DNA from: Xanthomonas prunicola | GTDB taxonomy: Bacteria > Pseudomonadota > Gammaproteobacteria > Xanthomonadales > Xanthomonadaceae | Direction of reading: 5' to 3' | NCBI RefSeq assembly: GCF_002846205.1 | Contig: NZ_PHKV01000003.1 | Span: 462,280 to 526,279 of the forward strand | DNA length: 64,000 bases | Part shown: positions 46,786-55,455 of the stretch, piece after piece | How positions within the stretch are numbered: position 1 is the first letter of the stretch | Layout: the number at the start of each line of letters is the position of its first letter | Made by a program: the position numbers and the translations under genes | The notes under the pieces: model-generated | What the model saw: only the letters and a program-made list of their open reading frames with translations | The model's database searches: none | Told to the model about the DNA's origin: nothing

Positions 46786-48942
46786 TCAGTCGGCTGCGGT
46801 GGAGCGCTCCTGCAACCGCTGCCAGTCGGCGATCGGCTGATCGCTCACCACCCGTCCCCGCTCCAGGGTAATGACGCGTGCGGCCATGCCCACGGTTTCG
46901 CGCCGATGCGCCACGATGATCCGGGTGACCTGCATTGCCTGGATGGCGCGATTGACGCGCTGCTCGTTCATGACGTCCAGATGGCTGGTCGCCTCGTCCA
47001 GCACCAGGATGCGCGGCGACCTGTACAGCGCGCGCGCCAGCAAGACGCGTTGCCGCTGCCCGCCCGACAACCCGGTGCCCGCCTCGCTCAACAACGAAGC
47101 GTAGCCCAGCGGCATCTGCTCCACCTCCTGGTGCACGCCGGCGATGCGCGCGCAACGTTCGATCTGCGCTTGGTCCGGCTCCGGGTCGAAGAAACTGATG
47201 TTTTCGCTGACCGATCCGGTGAACAGCAGATCGTCCTGCATCACCGTGCCGACGATGGCGCGATAGTGCGTCAGCGCCGCGTCGCGCAGTGGGCGCCCGC
47301 CGATCTTCACTTGCCCGGCGCTGGGTTTCAGCAGGCCGAGGATCACCTTGACCAGGGTGGTCTTGCCGCACCCGGACGCGCCGGTGATGGCCACGCATTC
47401 CCCGCTTGCGATGCGCACGCTGACGTCTTCGAGCACCGCCGGGGTATCGTCGGCGTAGCGGAAGCCGATGCCGCACAGTTCGATGGTGGTGTCGTTCCAG
47501 GCCGGCGCATCGATGCGCTGATCGGCCTCCTCGCGTGGCTGATGGACGATGTCGGCCACCCGCTCCAGATGGACGCGCAACAGGCGGAACTCCACCAGCC
47601 GATCGATCAGCTCGGACAAGCGCATGGCGAACTGCTCGCGATAGGCCATGAATGCCAGCAGCATGCCAAGCGAAAGCTCTGCGCGCAGGATCGCGAACGC
47701 GGCGAGCCAGATCACCAACACCCGCTCGCATCCGAACAGCAGGCGCTTGAGTGACGACTGCCAGACCTCGCCCTGCGCCAGGCGCAGTTGCGCATTGGTC
47801 TGTTCGGCCAGCAGATGGGTCCAGTCCATGCGCCGCACCTGCTGGCGACCGAACAGCCGCACGCCCTGGATGCCGCGCACGCTCTCCAGCAGGTGGGTGT
47901 GCTGGCGCGCGTCCCACAACAACTGCTCGGCGGCGGCTTCGCGCATCCGCCGCAGCCACAGCCAGCGTGTCGCCGCATACAGCGCTACCGCCACCAGCGT
48001 AATCGCGCTGAGGCCGACGCTGTAGACCAGCATCAGGCCGAGGGTGCCGATCACCAGCACGCCATCGACCAGGGTCTGGGTGAATCCGGTCGTCAAGGTG
48101 CGTTGCACCTGCGTGATCGAGGCGAAGCGCGACTGGATGCCGCCGAGGTGACGCTTCTCGAAATACGCCAACGGGAGCGCGAGCAGGTGCGCAAACACCT
48201 GCCCCATCCATTGAAAGCCCAGCTGTGCCGACACACTGGCGATCAGCCATCCGCGCAGCAGGGCGATGCAGGATTGCAGGACCACCAGCAACAGGAACCC
48301 GGCGCCAAGGACATGGATCAACCCGATGTCGGCCGACGGCACCGCCTGATCGACGATCCACTGCAGTTGGAACGGCATTCCCAGGCTGAGCACCTCGAGC
48401 GCGAATGCCAACGCAAGCACCTGCCAGACCGCCCGTCCAAGCCCGTGGACACGACCGATCAACGAGGACAACGCCACTGCCGGCGCCGCAGCTTGCGGAC
48501 GGAAGTCGGGGGCCGGGCTGAGTTCCAGCGCGATCCCGGAGAAATGGCGAGCGAATTGGCCCGGCGTCAGACTCCGTGGCCCGCTGGCCGGATCATGGAT
48601 CTGCAGACGGCGGGTGCCGACCCGCTTGAGCACGACGAAATGATTGAGATCCCAATGCACGATGCAGGGCAGCTGCAACTCCGGCAGCGCGTCCATTTCC
48701 AGCCGCAACGCGCGCGCCTGCAGACCGAGCGCCTGCGCGATCGCGACCAGATTGGCCAGGTTGGTCCCCTGCCGCGACAGCAGGAACCGGCGGCGCAGTT
48801 CGGCCAGGCCGACGTGGCAACCGTGATAGTGGGCGATCATGGCCATGGCCGCCAATCCGCATTCGCCGACTTGCCCCTGCAGAATCATCGGCAACGCACG
48901 CACGCCGGATGCTCGGCGCAGCTGCGCCCACCAGCGGCTCAT
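46786..48942 (-). CDS. raxB: Peptidase-containing ABC exporter of RaxX
   Basis: A 718-residue inner-membrane transporter. Residues 1-135 form a C39 peptidase domain: catalytic Cys in GQVGECGLAAMAM, His in IVHWDLNHFVVL and Asp in IHDPASG. A six-helix transmembrane domain follows (about 160-440). The ATPase has Walker A GASGCGKTT, signature LSGGQRQRVLLARAL and Walker B ILVLDEATSHLD. Such proteins cut a double-glycine leader and export the peptide through a fusion protein and TolC. The start at 48942 overlaps the raxA stop by four bases. Substrate identity is set by its place in the cluster with RaxX and RaxST. Confidence 0.94.
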   Translation of the reverse strand: MSRWWAQLRRASGVRALPMILQGQVGECGLAAMAMIAHYHGCHVGLAELRRRFLLSRQGTNLANLVAIAQALGLQARALRLEMDALPELQLPCIVHWDLNHFVVLKRVGTRRLQIHDPASGPRSLTPGQFARHFSGIALELSPAPDFRPQAAAPAVALSSLIGRVHGLGRAVWQVLALAFALEVLSLGMPFQLQWIVDQAVPSADIGLIHVLGAGFLLLVVLQSCIALLRGWLIASVSAQLGFQWMGQVFAHLLALPLAYFEKRHLGGIQSRFASITQVQRTLTTGFTQTLVDGVLVIGTLGLMLVYSVGLSAITLVAVALYAATRWLWLRRMREAAAEQLLWDARQHTHLLESVRGIQGVRLFGRQQVRRMDWTHLLAEQTNAQLRLAQGEVWQSSLKRLLFGCERVLVIWLAAFAILRAELSLGMLLAFMAYREQFAMRLSELIDRLVEFRLLRVHLERVADIVHQPREEADQRIDAPAWNDTTIELCGIGFRYADDTPAVLEDVSVRIASGECVAITGASGCGKTTLVKVILGLLKPSAGQVKIGGRPLRDAALTHYRAIVGTVMQDDLLFTGSVSENISFFDPEPDQAQIERCARIAGVHQEVEQMPLGYASLLSEAGTGLSGGQRQRVLLARALYRSPRILVLDEATSHLDVMNEQRVNRAIQAMQVTRIIVAHRRETVGMAARVITLERGRVVSDQPIADWQRLQERSTAAD

Positions 48943-50177
48943 CGCAGCGTGCCGTGCAAGCTGGACAGCGGCTCGAACGCCCACTGCGAGAAACGCCGCC
49001 ATTCCAATGCCAGCGTGCCCTGCACGCGCATGCCCGGTCGCAGGACCGCCGTGCGTCGTGCACGCAGCGCGGCATCCCCAGCCAGGCGCACCCGCACGCG
49101 GTATAACGGTTCGCTCACCGACGTAGCGTCGACGCGCGGCGGCTCGGGCGCCGCGGCGATCTCGACCACCCGCCCGGCAAACTGACCGTAGTGCTGGTAG
49201 GGCAAGGCATCCAAGCGCAGTTGCACCGGCATCCCGGGCCCAATCAGCCCGGCGGCCCGGGAGGGCGCATACAACACGACCTCGGTCGCCATGGACGTCG
49301 GCAGCAGATCGGCCAGGCGTTGCCCCTGCGCAACCGCCTGGCCGATCTGCAGCGGTCGCAGCGCCACACGCCCGGCACGCGGCGCGCGCACTTGCCAACG
49401 CGACGCGGCCGCCTGCTCGATCGCCGCACGCCGGTCCTCCTGCAGGCCGGCACCGGCCATCGCCAATTGTTGGCGCAAGCTCGACGGTAGCTGCTGCAAC
49501 TCGGCCTGGGCCTGCGCAAGTGCATCGGCCAAGGCCATGCGCTCGCGCTGCAGCTCCAGGGTATGCGCGCGTTGGTCGAGCACGTCGGCCTGCTTCTCGT
49601 CGACGAATTGCTGACTGACCAGGCCGCGCGTCAACGCGGTGCGGTAACGCTGCTCGATCGATTGGGTCAGCTGCTGCCGATGGCGCAGCAAGTCCAGTTC
49701 GGCGTCGATCTGCTGCAGACGATCGCGCAGGCCGGCCAGCGCCCGCACAGCCGCCTGCTGTTGCACGCGCCCCTGGGTACGCAACTGCGCCATCGCCTCG
49801 ACGGCCAGGCGCTGCTGTTCGGCCAGCACCGCAGCAGCGCGCTGGGTCGGCCGCCCGCGATCGTCGCGATGTTCGGACGACAACACGAACAGCAGCTGGC
49901 CCGCAGCGACGACCTGGCCCTGCACGGCGCCGACCTGCACCACCACGCCCGACTGCGGTGTGGTGACGGCGATCAGTCCGCCCGCCGGGACGACCGTGCC
50001 ATACAAGGTCTCGCTACGCGCGAAGCCCAGGCAGAAGAATCCGATCAACAGCAGGATCACTGTCGCCATCAACAGGCCCACGCACCAACGCAGCGCGCCA
50101 TGCTGGCGCAGCACCACCGGCCCGAGCCGACTGCGCTGCCGGTAGTCCACCGCCTCGCGTCGGAACAGGGGCGTCAT
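48939..50177 (-). CDS. raxA: HlyD-family membrane fusion protein
   Basis: A 412-residue adaptor. One transmembrane segment near the N-terminus (LLMATVILLLIGFFCLGFA, about 33-51) anchors it; a lipoyl-like half (GLIAVTTPQSGVVVQVGAVQGQVVAAGQ) and a long helical hairpin of Gln/Leu/Arg-rich coiled coil (about 110-250) follow. Then come RAGRVALRPLQIGQAVAQGQ and a C-terminal beta domain. It bridges RaxB and an outer-membrane TolC-like channel (the usual partner is encoded elsewhere). The start ATG 50177 is chosen because upstream codons to 50600 overlap raxST in another frame. Confidence 0.93.
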   Translation of the reverse strand: MTPLFRREAVDYRQRSRLGPVVLRQHGALRWCVGLLMATVILLLIGFFCLGFARSETLYGTVVPAGGLIAVTTPQSGVVVQVGAVQGQVVAAGQLLFVLSSEHRDDRGRPTQRAAAVLAEQQRLAVEAMAQLRTQGRVQQQAAVRALAGLRDRLQQIDAELDLLRHRQQLTQSIEQRYRTALTRGLVSQQFVDEKQADVLDQRAHTLELQRERMALADALAQAQAELQQLPSSLRQQLAMAGAGLQEDRRAAIEQAAASRWQVRAPRAGRVALRPLQIGQAVAQGQRLADLLPTSMATEVVLYAPSRAAGLIGPGMPVQLRLDALPYQHYGQFAGRVVEIAAAPEPPRVDATSVSEPLYRVRVRLAGDAALRARRTAVLRPGMRVQGTLALEWRRFSQWAFEPLSSLHGTLR

Positions 50178-50268
50178 CCGCCAGCGGCCGCCGACGTCCG
50201 CCCGTGCCGCCCACCTGCCCGGTATTGCCGCCACCGCGCCGCCGTGCGTTGCCAAGCCGCGTGCCTGC

Positions 50269-51072
50269 TCATACCAGCAGAGCTCCATGCGAGGACCCGT
50301 GTTCCCAGAAGGCCAGCTCCTGTAACCGTTCGAATAGCGCCGGCGGCAACACGCTGCGCCGGGGGACGTACTGCACCCCGCGACGGACACGATGCAGGCC
50401 CGGCATCTGCAGCGCGGCATCGAAGCGTTCGGCCTCGGCCTGGACGCCGGCGTAGTCGTGCGCGAACGCCGGCAGTTGCAGGAAGGCGTAGATTTGCTCC
50501 ATCGCCTGCGCCGGCCGCTGCGCCAGCGTGTCGTAGCGCAACAGCAGCAGACGATCGGCATGTTCGCCATAGAACGCCTGGCGCAGCCCATCCAGCGCAT
50601 AGCCCACCACGCCGCGCGGTGCGGTCAGCAGGTCCGCGCGCAGCGAGACCGAGTCTTCCGGGTCGTAGCCGAACAACGCCGACAAGCGCAGTGGCTGGGT
50701 CTGCGCCAGGCGCTCGAAGCTATCGACGACCCAGCCGACATCGCGTACGCAACAGATGAGGCGGCTGCGCGGGAATAGCGTCGCCAGACCTGTCAGGCGG
50801 CTGCACCAGGCGCGGTTGGTGTCGAACACCGTGCCCAGCCCCTGGCGATCCTGGTAATAGGCGTCGAATACCGAACGCAGCAGCCGTACCCGCTGTGCGT
50901 CGTCGATCTGCACATTGGAGGGATGTTCCTCGCTCATGCCCATCAGCATCGCCGCGTAGAGTCGCGCGACCGGCGAGGTGACATCGGCGTGCACGTGCGG
51001 GTTCTGACGCAGCAACGCGGCCAGCAGGGACGAGCCCGCCCGCGGCAGCCCGGAAATGAAATGGTAGTCCAC
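50269..51072 (-). CDS. raxST: Tyrosylprotein sulfotransferase for RaxX
   Basis: A 267-residue PAPS-dependent sulfotransferase. The 5'-phosphosulfate loop is FISGLPRAGSSLLAALLRQNP at the N-terminus and the 3'-phosphate site is SRLICCVRDVGWVVDSFERL near residues 120-139. The start is GTG at 51072 (MDYHFISGLP), preceded by GGGGAGG 8-10 bases upstream; upstream in-frame codons to 51159 do not match. In the characterised Xanthomonas oryzae system RaxST sulfates Tyr41 of RaxX. It is first in the raxST-raxA-raxB operon and divergent from raxX. Confidence 0.94.
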   Translation of the reverse strand: MDYHFISGLPRAGSSLLAALLRQNPHVHADVTSPVARLYAAMLMGMSEEHPSNVQIDDAQRVRLLRSVFDAYYQDRQGLGTVFDTNRAWCSRLTGLATLFPRSRLICCVRDVGWVVDSFERLAQTQPLRLSALFGYDPEDSVSLRADLLTAPRGVVGYALDGLRQAFYGEHADRLLLLRYDTLAQRPAQAMEQIYAFLQLPAFAHDYAGVQAEAERFDAALQMPGLHRVRRGVQYVPRRSVLPPALFERLQELAFWEHGSSHGALLV

Positions 51073-51494
51073 GTCGCGCCTCCCCTGTCCGATGCTGGTC
51101 GGCGGCGGCATGCCGGCGGGACGCATCACCAGCCAAGCGTGCATCGTGCGCCACAGCACACGCGGACACGCTGCGCAAAAGCGCTGCGCTTTGCGAATGC
51201 CAGCGATCCGACCGGGCGGTCAGGAGCGCTTGCGGTGACCGGCATCACATCGCCGCGTACCGGCACGGACCTGGCGGATGCGACGTTCGTTCCCGCGCAC
51301 ACACCGTCGTGCGCCGGCCTTGGGTCGCAACGGCACCCGCGCACGCTGGATCCCATGGTCCTGCCACCGGCTCTACGCTCCAGCGACCAGTGTCGTCTCA
51401 TCGGCCACCGGGCAGATGGCCGAGGCGGTCACGCAGTCGTCCCTTCGGGCGGCGTGGCACTGCGTACGAAGGGAAAACCCGTGAGGACTTCTAT
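51073..51494. promoter_or_regulatory. Divergent raxX-raxST control region
   Basis: The 422-base gap between the diverging raxX and raxST starts must hold both promoters. No clear -35/-10 pair, operator repeat or extra gene was recognised. The Shine-Dalgarno of raxX is GAGGA at 51483-51487, 7 bases before the ATG. The region carries no conserved long ORF. Confidence 0.55.
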
Positions 51495-51677
51495 ATGAAC
51501 CTGTCGAAAAAATCGCCAACCAATGGCGCGCAATCGTTGCAGCGGCCCGCCGGGGCCAAGGGCCGGCCGGAGCCGCTGGACCAGCGTCTGTGGAAGCATG
51601 TCGGCGGTGGGGACTATCCCCCGCCGAACGCCAATACCAAGCACGATCAGCCGCCGCCCAACCACGGGCACCATTGA
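51495..51677 (+). CDS. raxX: RaxX, sulfated peptide precursor
   Basis: A 60-residue precursor. The N-terminal 36 residues are a basic leader (MNLSKKSPTNGAQSLQ, RPEPLDQRLWKH). The core begins near HVGGGDYPPP with the only Tyr at position 41, flanked by Asp40 and a three-Pro run. This matches RaxX of X. oryzae (recalled core HVGGGDYPPPGANPKHDPPP), including Tyr41 and Pro44. Differences here are Asn45, Thr48 and Gln52, where the recalled X. oryzae sequence has Gly, Pro and Pro. The double glycine at 37-39 suits C39 cleavage by RaxB. The secreted, sulfated peptide mimics plant PSY hormones and is the ligand of rice XA21. Confidence 0.95.
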   Translation: MNLSKKSPTNGAQSLQRPAGAKGRPEPLDQRLWKHVGGGDYPPPNANTKHDQPPPNHGHH

Positions 51678-51841
51678 TCCGCCTGCGCTAGCAGGAGCGA
51701 GCGGGCGCTGCCGTTGCCGGACCACCCGGTAACGGGGGGAACAGCGACCGCTGAAACCCTGGGGGCCGGACCAGGCGACTCGTCCGGTCTCTGGCGGCTC
51801 ATGGCCCCGCGAAGCGTTTCGCCAAGCGGCCGGGCGCTGGC

Positions 51842-51847
51842 TATACT
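51842..51847 (+). promoter_or_regulatory. -10 element of the gcvP transcript
   Basis: TATACT (51842-51847) sits 14 bases before the first conserved base of the glycine riboswitch (51861), the right place for a -10 hexamer. The -35 region (GTTTCG at about 51816-51821) is a poor match. Confidence 0.6.
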
Positions 51848-51860
51848 AGCCGGGCAACAC

Positions 51861-52040
51861 GGTGGGAGAAGCGGCACTGCCGCTGCCGAAGGCGCAACAG
51901 CCCGTAATCGCTCAGGCCCGATACCATCTTCAACACAACTCTGGAGAGACCGGCCGCGGCCGGCGCCGAAGGGGCACGGAATGCAGGCAGGCCAGGTGCC
52001 ATGCCGCGTTTTTAAACTCTCAGGCAAAAGGACAGAGGGG
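51861..52040 (+). ncRNA. Tandem glycine riboswitch of gcvP
   Basis: Two aptamers occur in series. Aptamer 1 (about 51861-51928) has GGTGGGAG, CTGCCGAAGG and GATACCATC. Aptamer 2 (about 51936-52040) has CTCTGGAGAG, GCGCCGAAGGGGCA and the highly conserved AAACTCTCAGGCAAAAGGACAGAGGG pattern (52014-52039, conserved CTCTCAGGCAAAAGGACAGA). Glycine binding normally turns on glycine-cleavage genes. About 104 bases separate it from the gcvP start. No intrinsic terminator is obvious, so control may be at translation. Confidence 0.93.
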
Positions 52041-52144
52041 CGCGAGGAAGACCGTCGCTGCGGCAGGTCGTGGTGCGCGCATGCGCGTCATACCGGTTGC
52101 GGTGCGGGTCGACCATTCGTCTGCCCCTGCCCCGGATGCCCGCC

Positions 52145-55078
52145 ATGTCCCAGACCCCGTCTTCCCTGCGCGACCTCGAACACCACAGCGCGTTCGTCGA
52201 GCGCCACATCGGCCCCAACGACGCGGAAATCGCGCAGATGCTGGAGGTGGTTGGCCACGCCTCCCTGGATGCGCTCACCGACGCCATCGTGCCGGGCAAC
52301 ATCAAATCGCCGGCCGCGCTCGCGTTGCCCGAGGCGATCACCGAAGAAGAAGCGCTGGCCAAGATCCGCGCGATTGCCAGCAAGAATCAGGTGCAGCGCA
52401 CCTTTATCGGCCAGGGCTATTACGGCACCCACACGCCGAAGGTGATCTTGCGCAACATCCTGGAAAATCCGGCCTGGTACACCGCGTATACGCCGTACCA
52501 GGCCGAGATCTCGCAGGGCCGCATGGAAGCGCTGATCAACTTTCAGACCCTGTGCGCCGACCTCACCGGCATGCAGATCGCCAACGCCTCGCTGCTCGAC
52601 GAAGCCACTGCCGCGGCCGAAGCGATGACGCTGGCCAAGCGCTCGGCCAAGTCGAAGTCGGACACCTTCTTCGTGCACGACGCGGTGCATCCGCAAACGC
52701 TGGAACTGCTGCGTACCCGCGCCGAGCCGCTGGGCATCGTGCTGCGCGTCGGCACCCCGGAAGAAGCACTGCAGGCCGAATGTTTCGGTGTGCTGCTGCA
52801 ATACCCGGACAGCTTCGGACACATCGGCGACCACGCCGCGCTGGCCGATGCCGTGCATGCGCAGGGCGGCCTGGTGGCTGTGGCCACTGATCTGCTCGCA
52901 CTGACGTTGATTGCCGCGCCCGGCGAATGGGGCGCGGACATCGTGGTCGGCAATTCGCAGCGCTTTGGCGTGCCGTTCGGTTTCGGCGGCCCGCATGCCG
53001 CCTTCATGGCCTGCCGCGATGCCTACAAGCGTTCGATGCCGGGCCGTTTGATCGGTGTGTCGATCGATGCCGCCGGCAACCCGGCGTACCGCCTCACCTT
53101 GCAGACGCGCGAACAACATATCCGCCGCGAGAAGGCCACCTCCAACATCTGCACCGCGCAGGTGCTGCTGGCAGTGATGGCTTCGATGTATGCGGTGTAT
53201 CACGGCCCCGACGGGCTGACCCGCATTGCGCGCCGCACACACCGCCTGGCTGCCATCTTGGCTGCTGCACTGCGCAGCGCTGGCGTCACCGTGGGCGAGC
53301 ATTTCTTCGACACGCTGCACGTCAAGGCAATCGATGCCGATACCATCCACGCCAAGGCGCATGCGGCCGGTATCAACCTGCGTGCCATCGATAGCGAAGC
53401 GGTCGGCATCAGCCTGGACGAAACCACCACGCGCGCCGATGTGGTAGCGCTGGCGCAGCTGTTCGGTGCGCAGGCGGACATCGATGCCCTGGATGCCGTC
53501 ACCGCCGATGCGCTGCCGCAAGGCCTGCTACGCAGCAGCACGTTTCTGACGCACCCGGTGTTCAACACCCACCACAGCGAACACGAATTGCTGCGCTACA
53601 TGCGCTCGCTGGCCGACAAGGATCTGGCGATGGATCGCACCATGATCCCGCTGGGCAGCTGCACCATGAAGCTCAACGCCACCGCTGAAATGATTCCGGT
53701 GACCTGGCCCGAGTTCGGCGCCATCCATCCGCTGGCACCGGCCGAACAGTCGGCTGGCTACGCGCAGCTGATCGATGAGCTGGAAGCGATGCTGGTCGAG
53801 TGCACCGGCTACGACGCGGTGAGCCTGCAGCCCAATTCCGGTGCGCAGGGCGAATATGCCGGCCTGCTGGCGATCCGCGCGTATCACCGTTCGCGCGGTG
53901 AAGCGCATCGCGATATCTGCCTGATTCCCGAATCCGCGCACGGCACCAACCCAGCCTCGGCGCAGATGTGCGGCATGACCGTGGTGGTCACCAAGTGCGA
54001 TGCCAACGGCAACGTCGATGTCGAGGACATCCGCGCCAAGGCGGAGAAATATTCCGACCGTCTCGCCGCGTTGATGATCACCTACCCGTCCACGCACGGC
54101 GTGTTCGAAGAAGATGTGGTGGCCATCTGCGAAGCGGTGCATGCGCATGGCGGTCAGGTCTATACCGACGGCGCCAACATGAACGCGCTGGTTGGCGTGG
54201 CCAAGCCCGGCAAGTGGGGCTCGGACGTGTCGCACCTCAATCTGCACAAGACCTTCTGCATTCCGCACGGCGGCGGCGGCCCGGGCGTGGGACCGTGCGC
54301 GGTGAAGTCGCATCTGGCGCCGTATTTGCCTCGTGCCGGCATCCATGCCGGCGAAGGTCAAACTGCCGCCATCCATGGCGGCGGATTCAACTCCGAAAGC
54401 GGGAGTGGACACTCCTCGCGCATCGGCGGCATGGTCAGCGCGGCGGCCTACGGTTCTGCCTCGATCCTGCCGATCAGCTGGATGTACGTGACCATGATGG
54501 GCAGCGCTGGTTTGCGCAAGGCCACCCAGGTGGCGTTGCTCAACGCCAACTACATCGCCAAGCGGCTGGCACCGCATTACAAGACGCTGTACACCGGCCG
54601 CAACGGGTTGGTGGCGCATGAATGCATTCTTGACGTACGCCCGCTGGAGAAGACCAGCGGCATCGGCGCCGAGGACATCGCCAAGCGGCTCATCGACTTC
54701 GGCTTCCATGCACCGACCTTGAGCTTCCCGGTGGCCGGCACGCTGATGGTCGAACCGACCGAAAGCGAATCGCAGCATGAACTGGATCGCTTCATCGACG
54801 CCATGATCCAGATCCGCGAAGAGATCCGCGCCATCGAAGACGGCCGCCTGGACCGTGAGGACAATCCGCTCAAGCACGCGCCGCACACCGCAACGCAGGT
54901 GTCGGCCAGCGAGTGGGCGCATGCTTACCCGCGCGAACTGGCCGCCTTTCCGCTGCCCAGCCTCAGGCAGCAGAAGTACTGGCCGCCGGTGGCACGCGTG
55001 GACAACGTCTATGGCGACAAGAACGTCATGTGCGCGTGCATCCCGGTGGATGCGTACAAGGAAGACGCCGAAGCCTGA
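52145..55078 (+). CDS. gcvP: Glycine dehydrogenase (decarboxylating), P-protein
   Basis: A 977-residue PLP enzyme of the glycine cleavage system. It decarboxylates glycine and passes the aminomethyl group to GcvH. It starts [24 protein letters not shown]. The PLP-lysine is in the [17 protein letters not shown] segment of the second half. [18 protein letters not shown] follows in the C-terminal half. The full-length fused form is ~960-980 residues. It is controlled by the upstream riboswitch. gcvT and gcvH are not in the window. The start at 52145 is chosen over an upstream ATG-like 52070. Confidence 0.98.
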   Translation: MSQTPSSLRDLEHHSAFVERHIGPNDAEIAQMLEVVGHASLDALTDAIVPGNIKSPAALALPEAITEEEALAKIRAIASKNQVQRTFIGQGYYGTHTPKVILRNILENPAWYTAYTPYQAEISQGRMEALINFQTLCADLTGMQIANASLLDEATAAAEAMTLAKRSAKSKSDTFFVHDAVHPQTLELLRTRAEPLGIVLRVGTPEEALQAECFGVLLQYPDSFGHIGDHAALADAVHAQGGLVAVATDLLALTLIAAPGEWGADIVVGNSQRFGVPFGFGGPHAAFMACRDAYKRSMPGRLIGVSIDAAGNPAYRLTLQTREQHIRREKATSNICTAQVLLAVMASMYAVYHGPDGLTRIARRTHRLAAILAAALRSAGVTVGEHFFDTLHVKAIDADTIHAKAHAAGINLRAIDSEAVGISLDETTTRADVVALAQLFGAQADIDALDAVTADALPQGLLRSSTFLTHPVFNTHHSEHELLRYMRSLADKDLAMDRTMIPLGSCTMKLNATAEMIPVTWPEFGAIHPLAPAEQSAGYAQLIDELEAMLVECTGYDAVSLQPNSGAQGEYAGLLAIRAYHRSRGEAHRDICLIPESAHGTNPASAQMCGMTVVVTKCDANGNVDVEDIRAKAEKYSDRLAALMITYPSTHGVFEEDVVAICEAVHAHGGQVYTDGANMNALVGVAKPGKWGSDVSHLNLHKTFCIPHGGGGPGVGPCAVKSHLAPYLPRAGIHAGEGQTAAIHGGGFNSESGSGHSSRIGGMVSAAAYGSASILPISWMYVTMMGSAGLRKATQVALLNANYIAKRLAPHYKTLYTGRNGLVAHECILDVRPLEKTSGIGAEDIAKRLIDFGFHAPTLSFPVAGTLMVEPTESESQHELDRFIDAMIQIREEIRAIEDGRLDREDNPLKHAPHTATQVSASEWAHAYPRELAAFPLPSLRQQKYWPPVARVDNVYGDKNVMCACIPVDAYKEDAEA

Positions 55079-55102
55079 TCGACGCACCAGCGACCGTCAG
55101 CC

Positions 55103-55135
55103 AAAACCCAGCCGGTAACAGGGCTGGGTTTTTTT
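55103..55135 (+). terminator. Terminator of gcvP
   Basis: AAAACCCAGCC and GGCTGGGTTTT pair around an eight-base loop, followed by a seven-T run. A clear intrinsic terminator 25 bases after the gcvP stop. Confidence 0.93.
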
Positions 55136-55455
55136 GCACTACGCAGGGCTGCCAATGCCCGATACGCACGCCATCGGGTGGCCGTGGCACTGCGGCTTCA
55201 CTGCAAGCCACCAGCTCGCTAGTTCGAAAGACCTTCCATCGCAGCGGTCGCGACAGATGTCATTAGCGAAACATCCGCCTTGAGCGAGATCGGACACATC
55301 CCTGCAACATGGGGTCGCACGTTCGTTCGGCAAATGGCGCCGAACACGCGCGCCAACTGCTGCTCGGCGCGCGTACACCCAGCATGCGTTTGCCTGGCCT
55401 ACAAGTGCCATCAGCATGATGGCGAACGCTCTCACTCCACAGCGGACCCTGGCGC
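55136..55455. other. Intergenic region without a gene
   Basis: About 320 bases between the gcvP terminator and the carboxylesterase gene. No gene, repeat or promoter was recognised; ORFs here are short and on the opposite strand, without similarity. Confidence 0.4.

Noticed and set aside
46607..48361. 584-residue frame overlapping raxB
   Set aside because: Another frame of raxB on the same strand; it lacks the ATPase and peptidase motifs, which lie in the 46786-48942 frame.
51495..51677. Class II bacteriocin precursor instead of RaxX
   Set aside because: The double-glycine and C39 exporter allow it, but the adjacent sulfotransferase, the DYPPP core with Tyr41 and the gcvP flank match RaxX.
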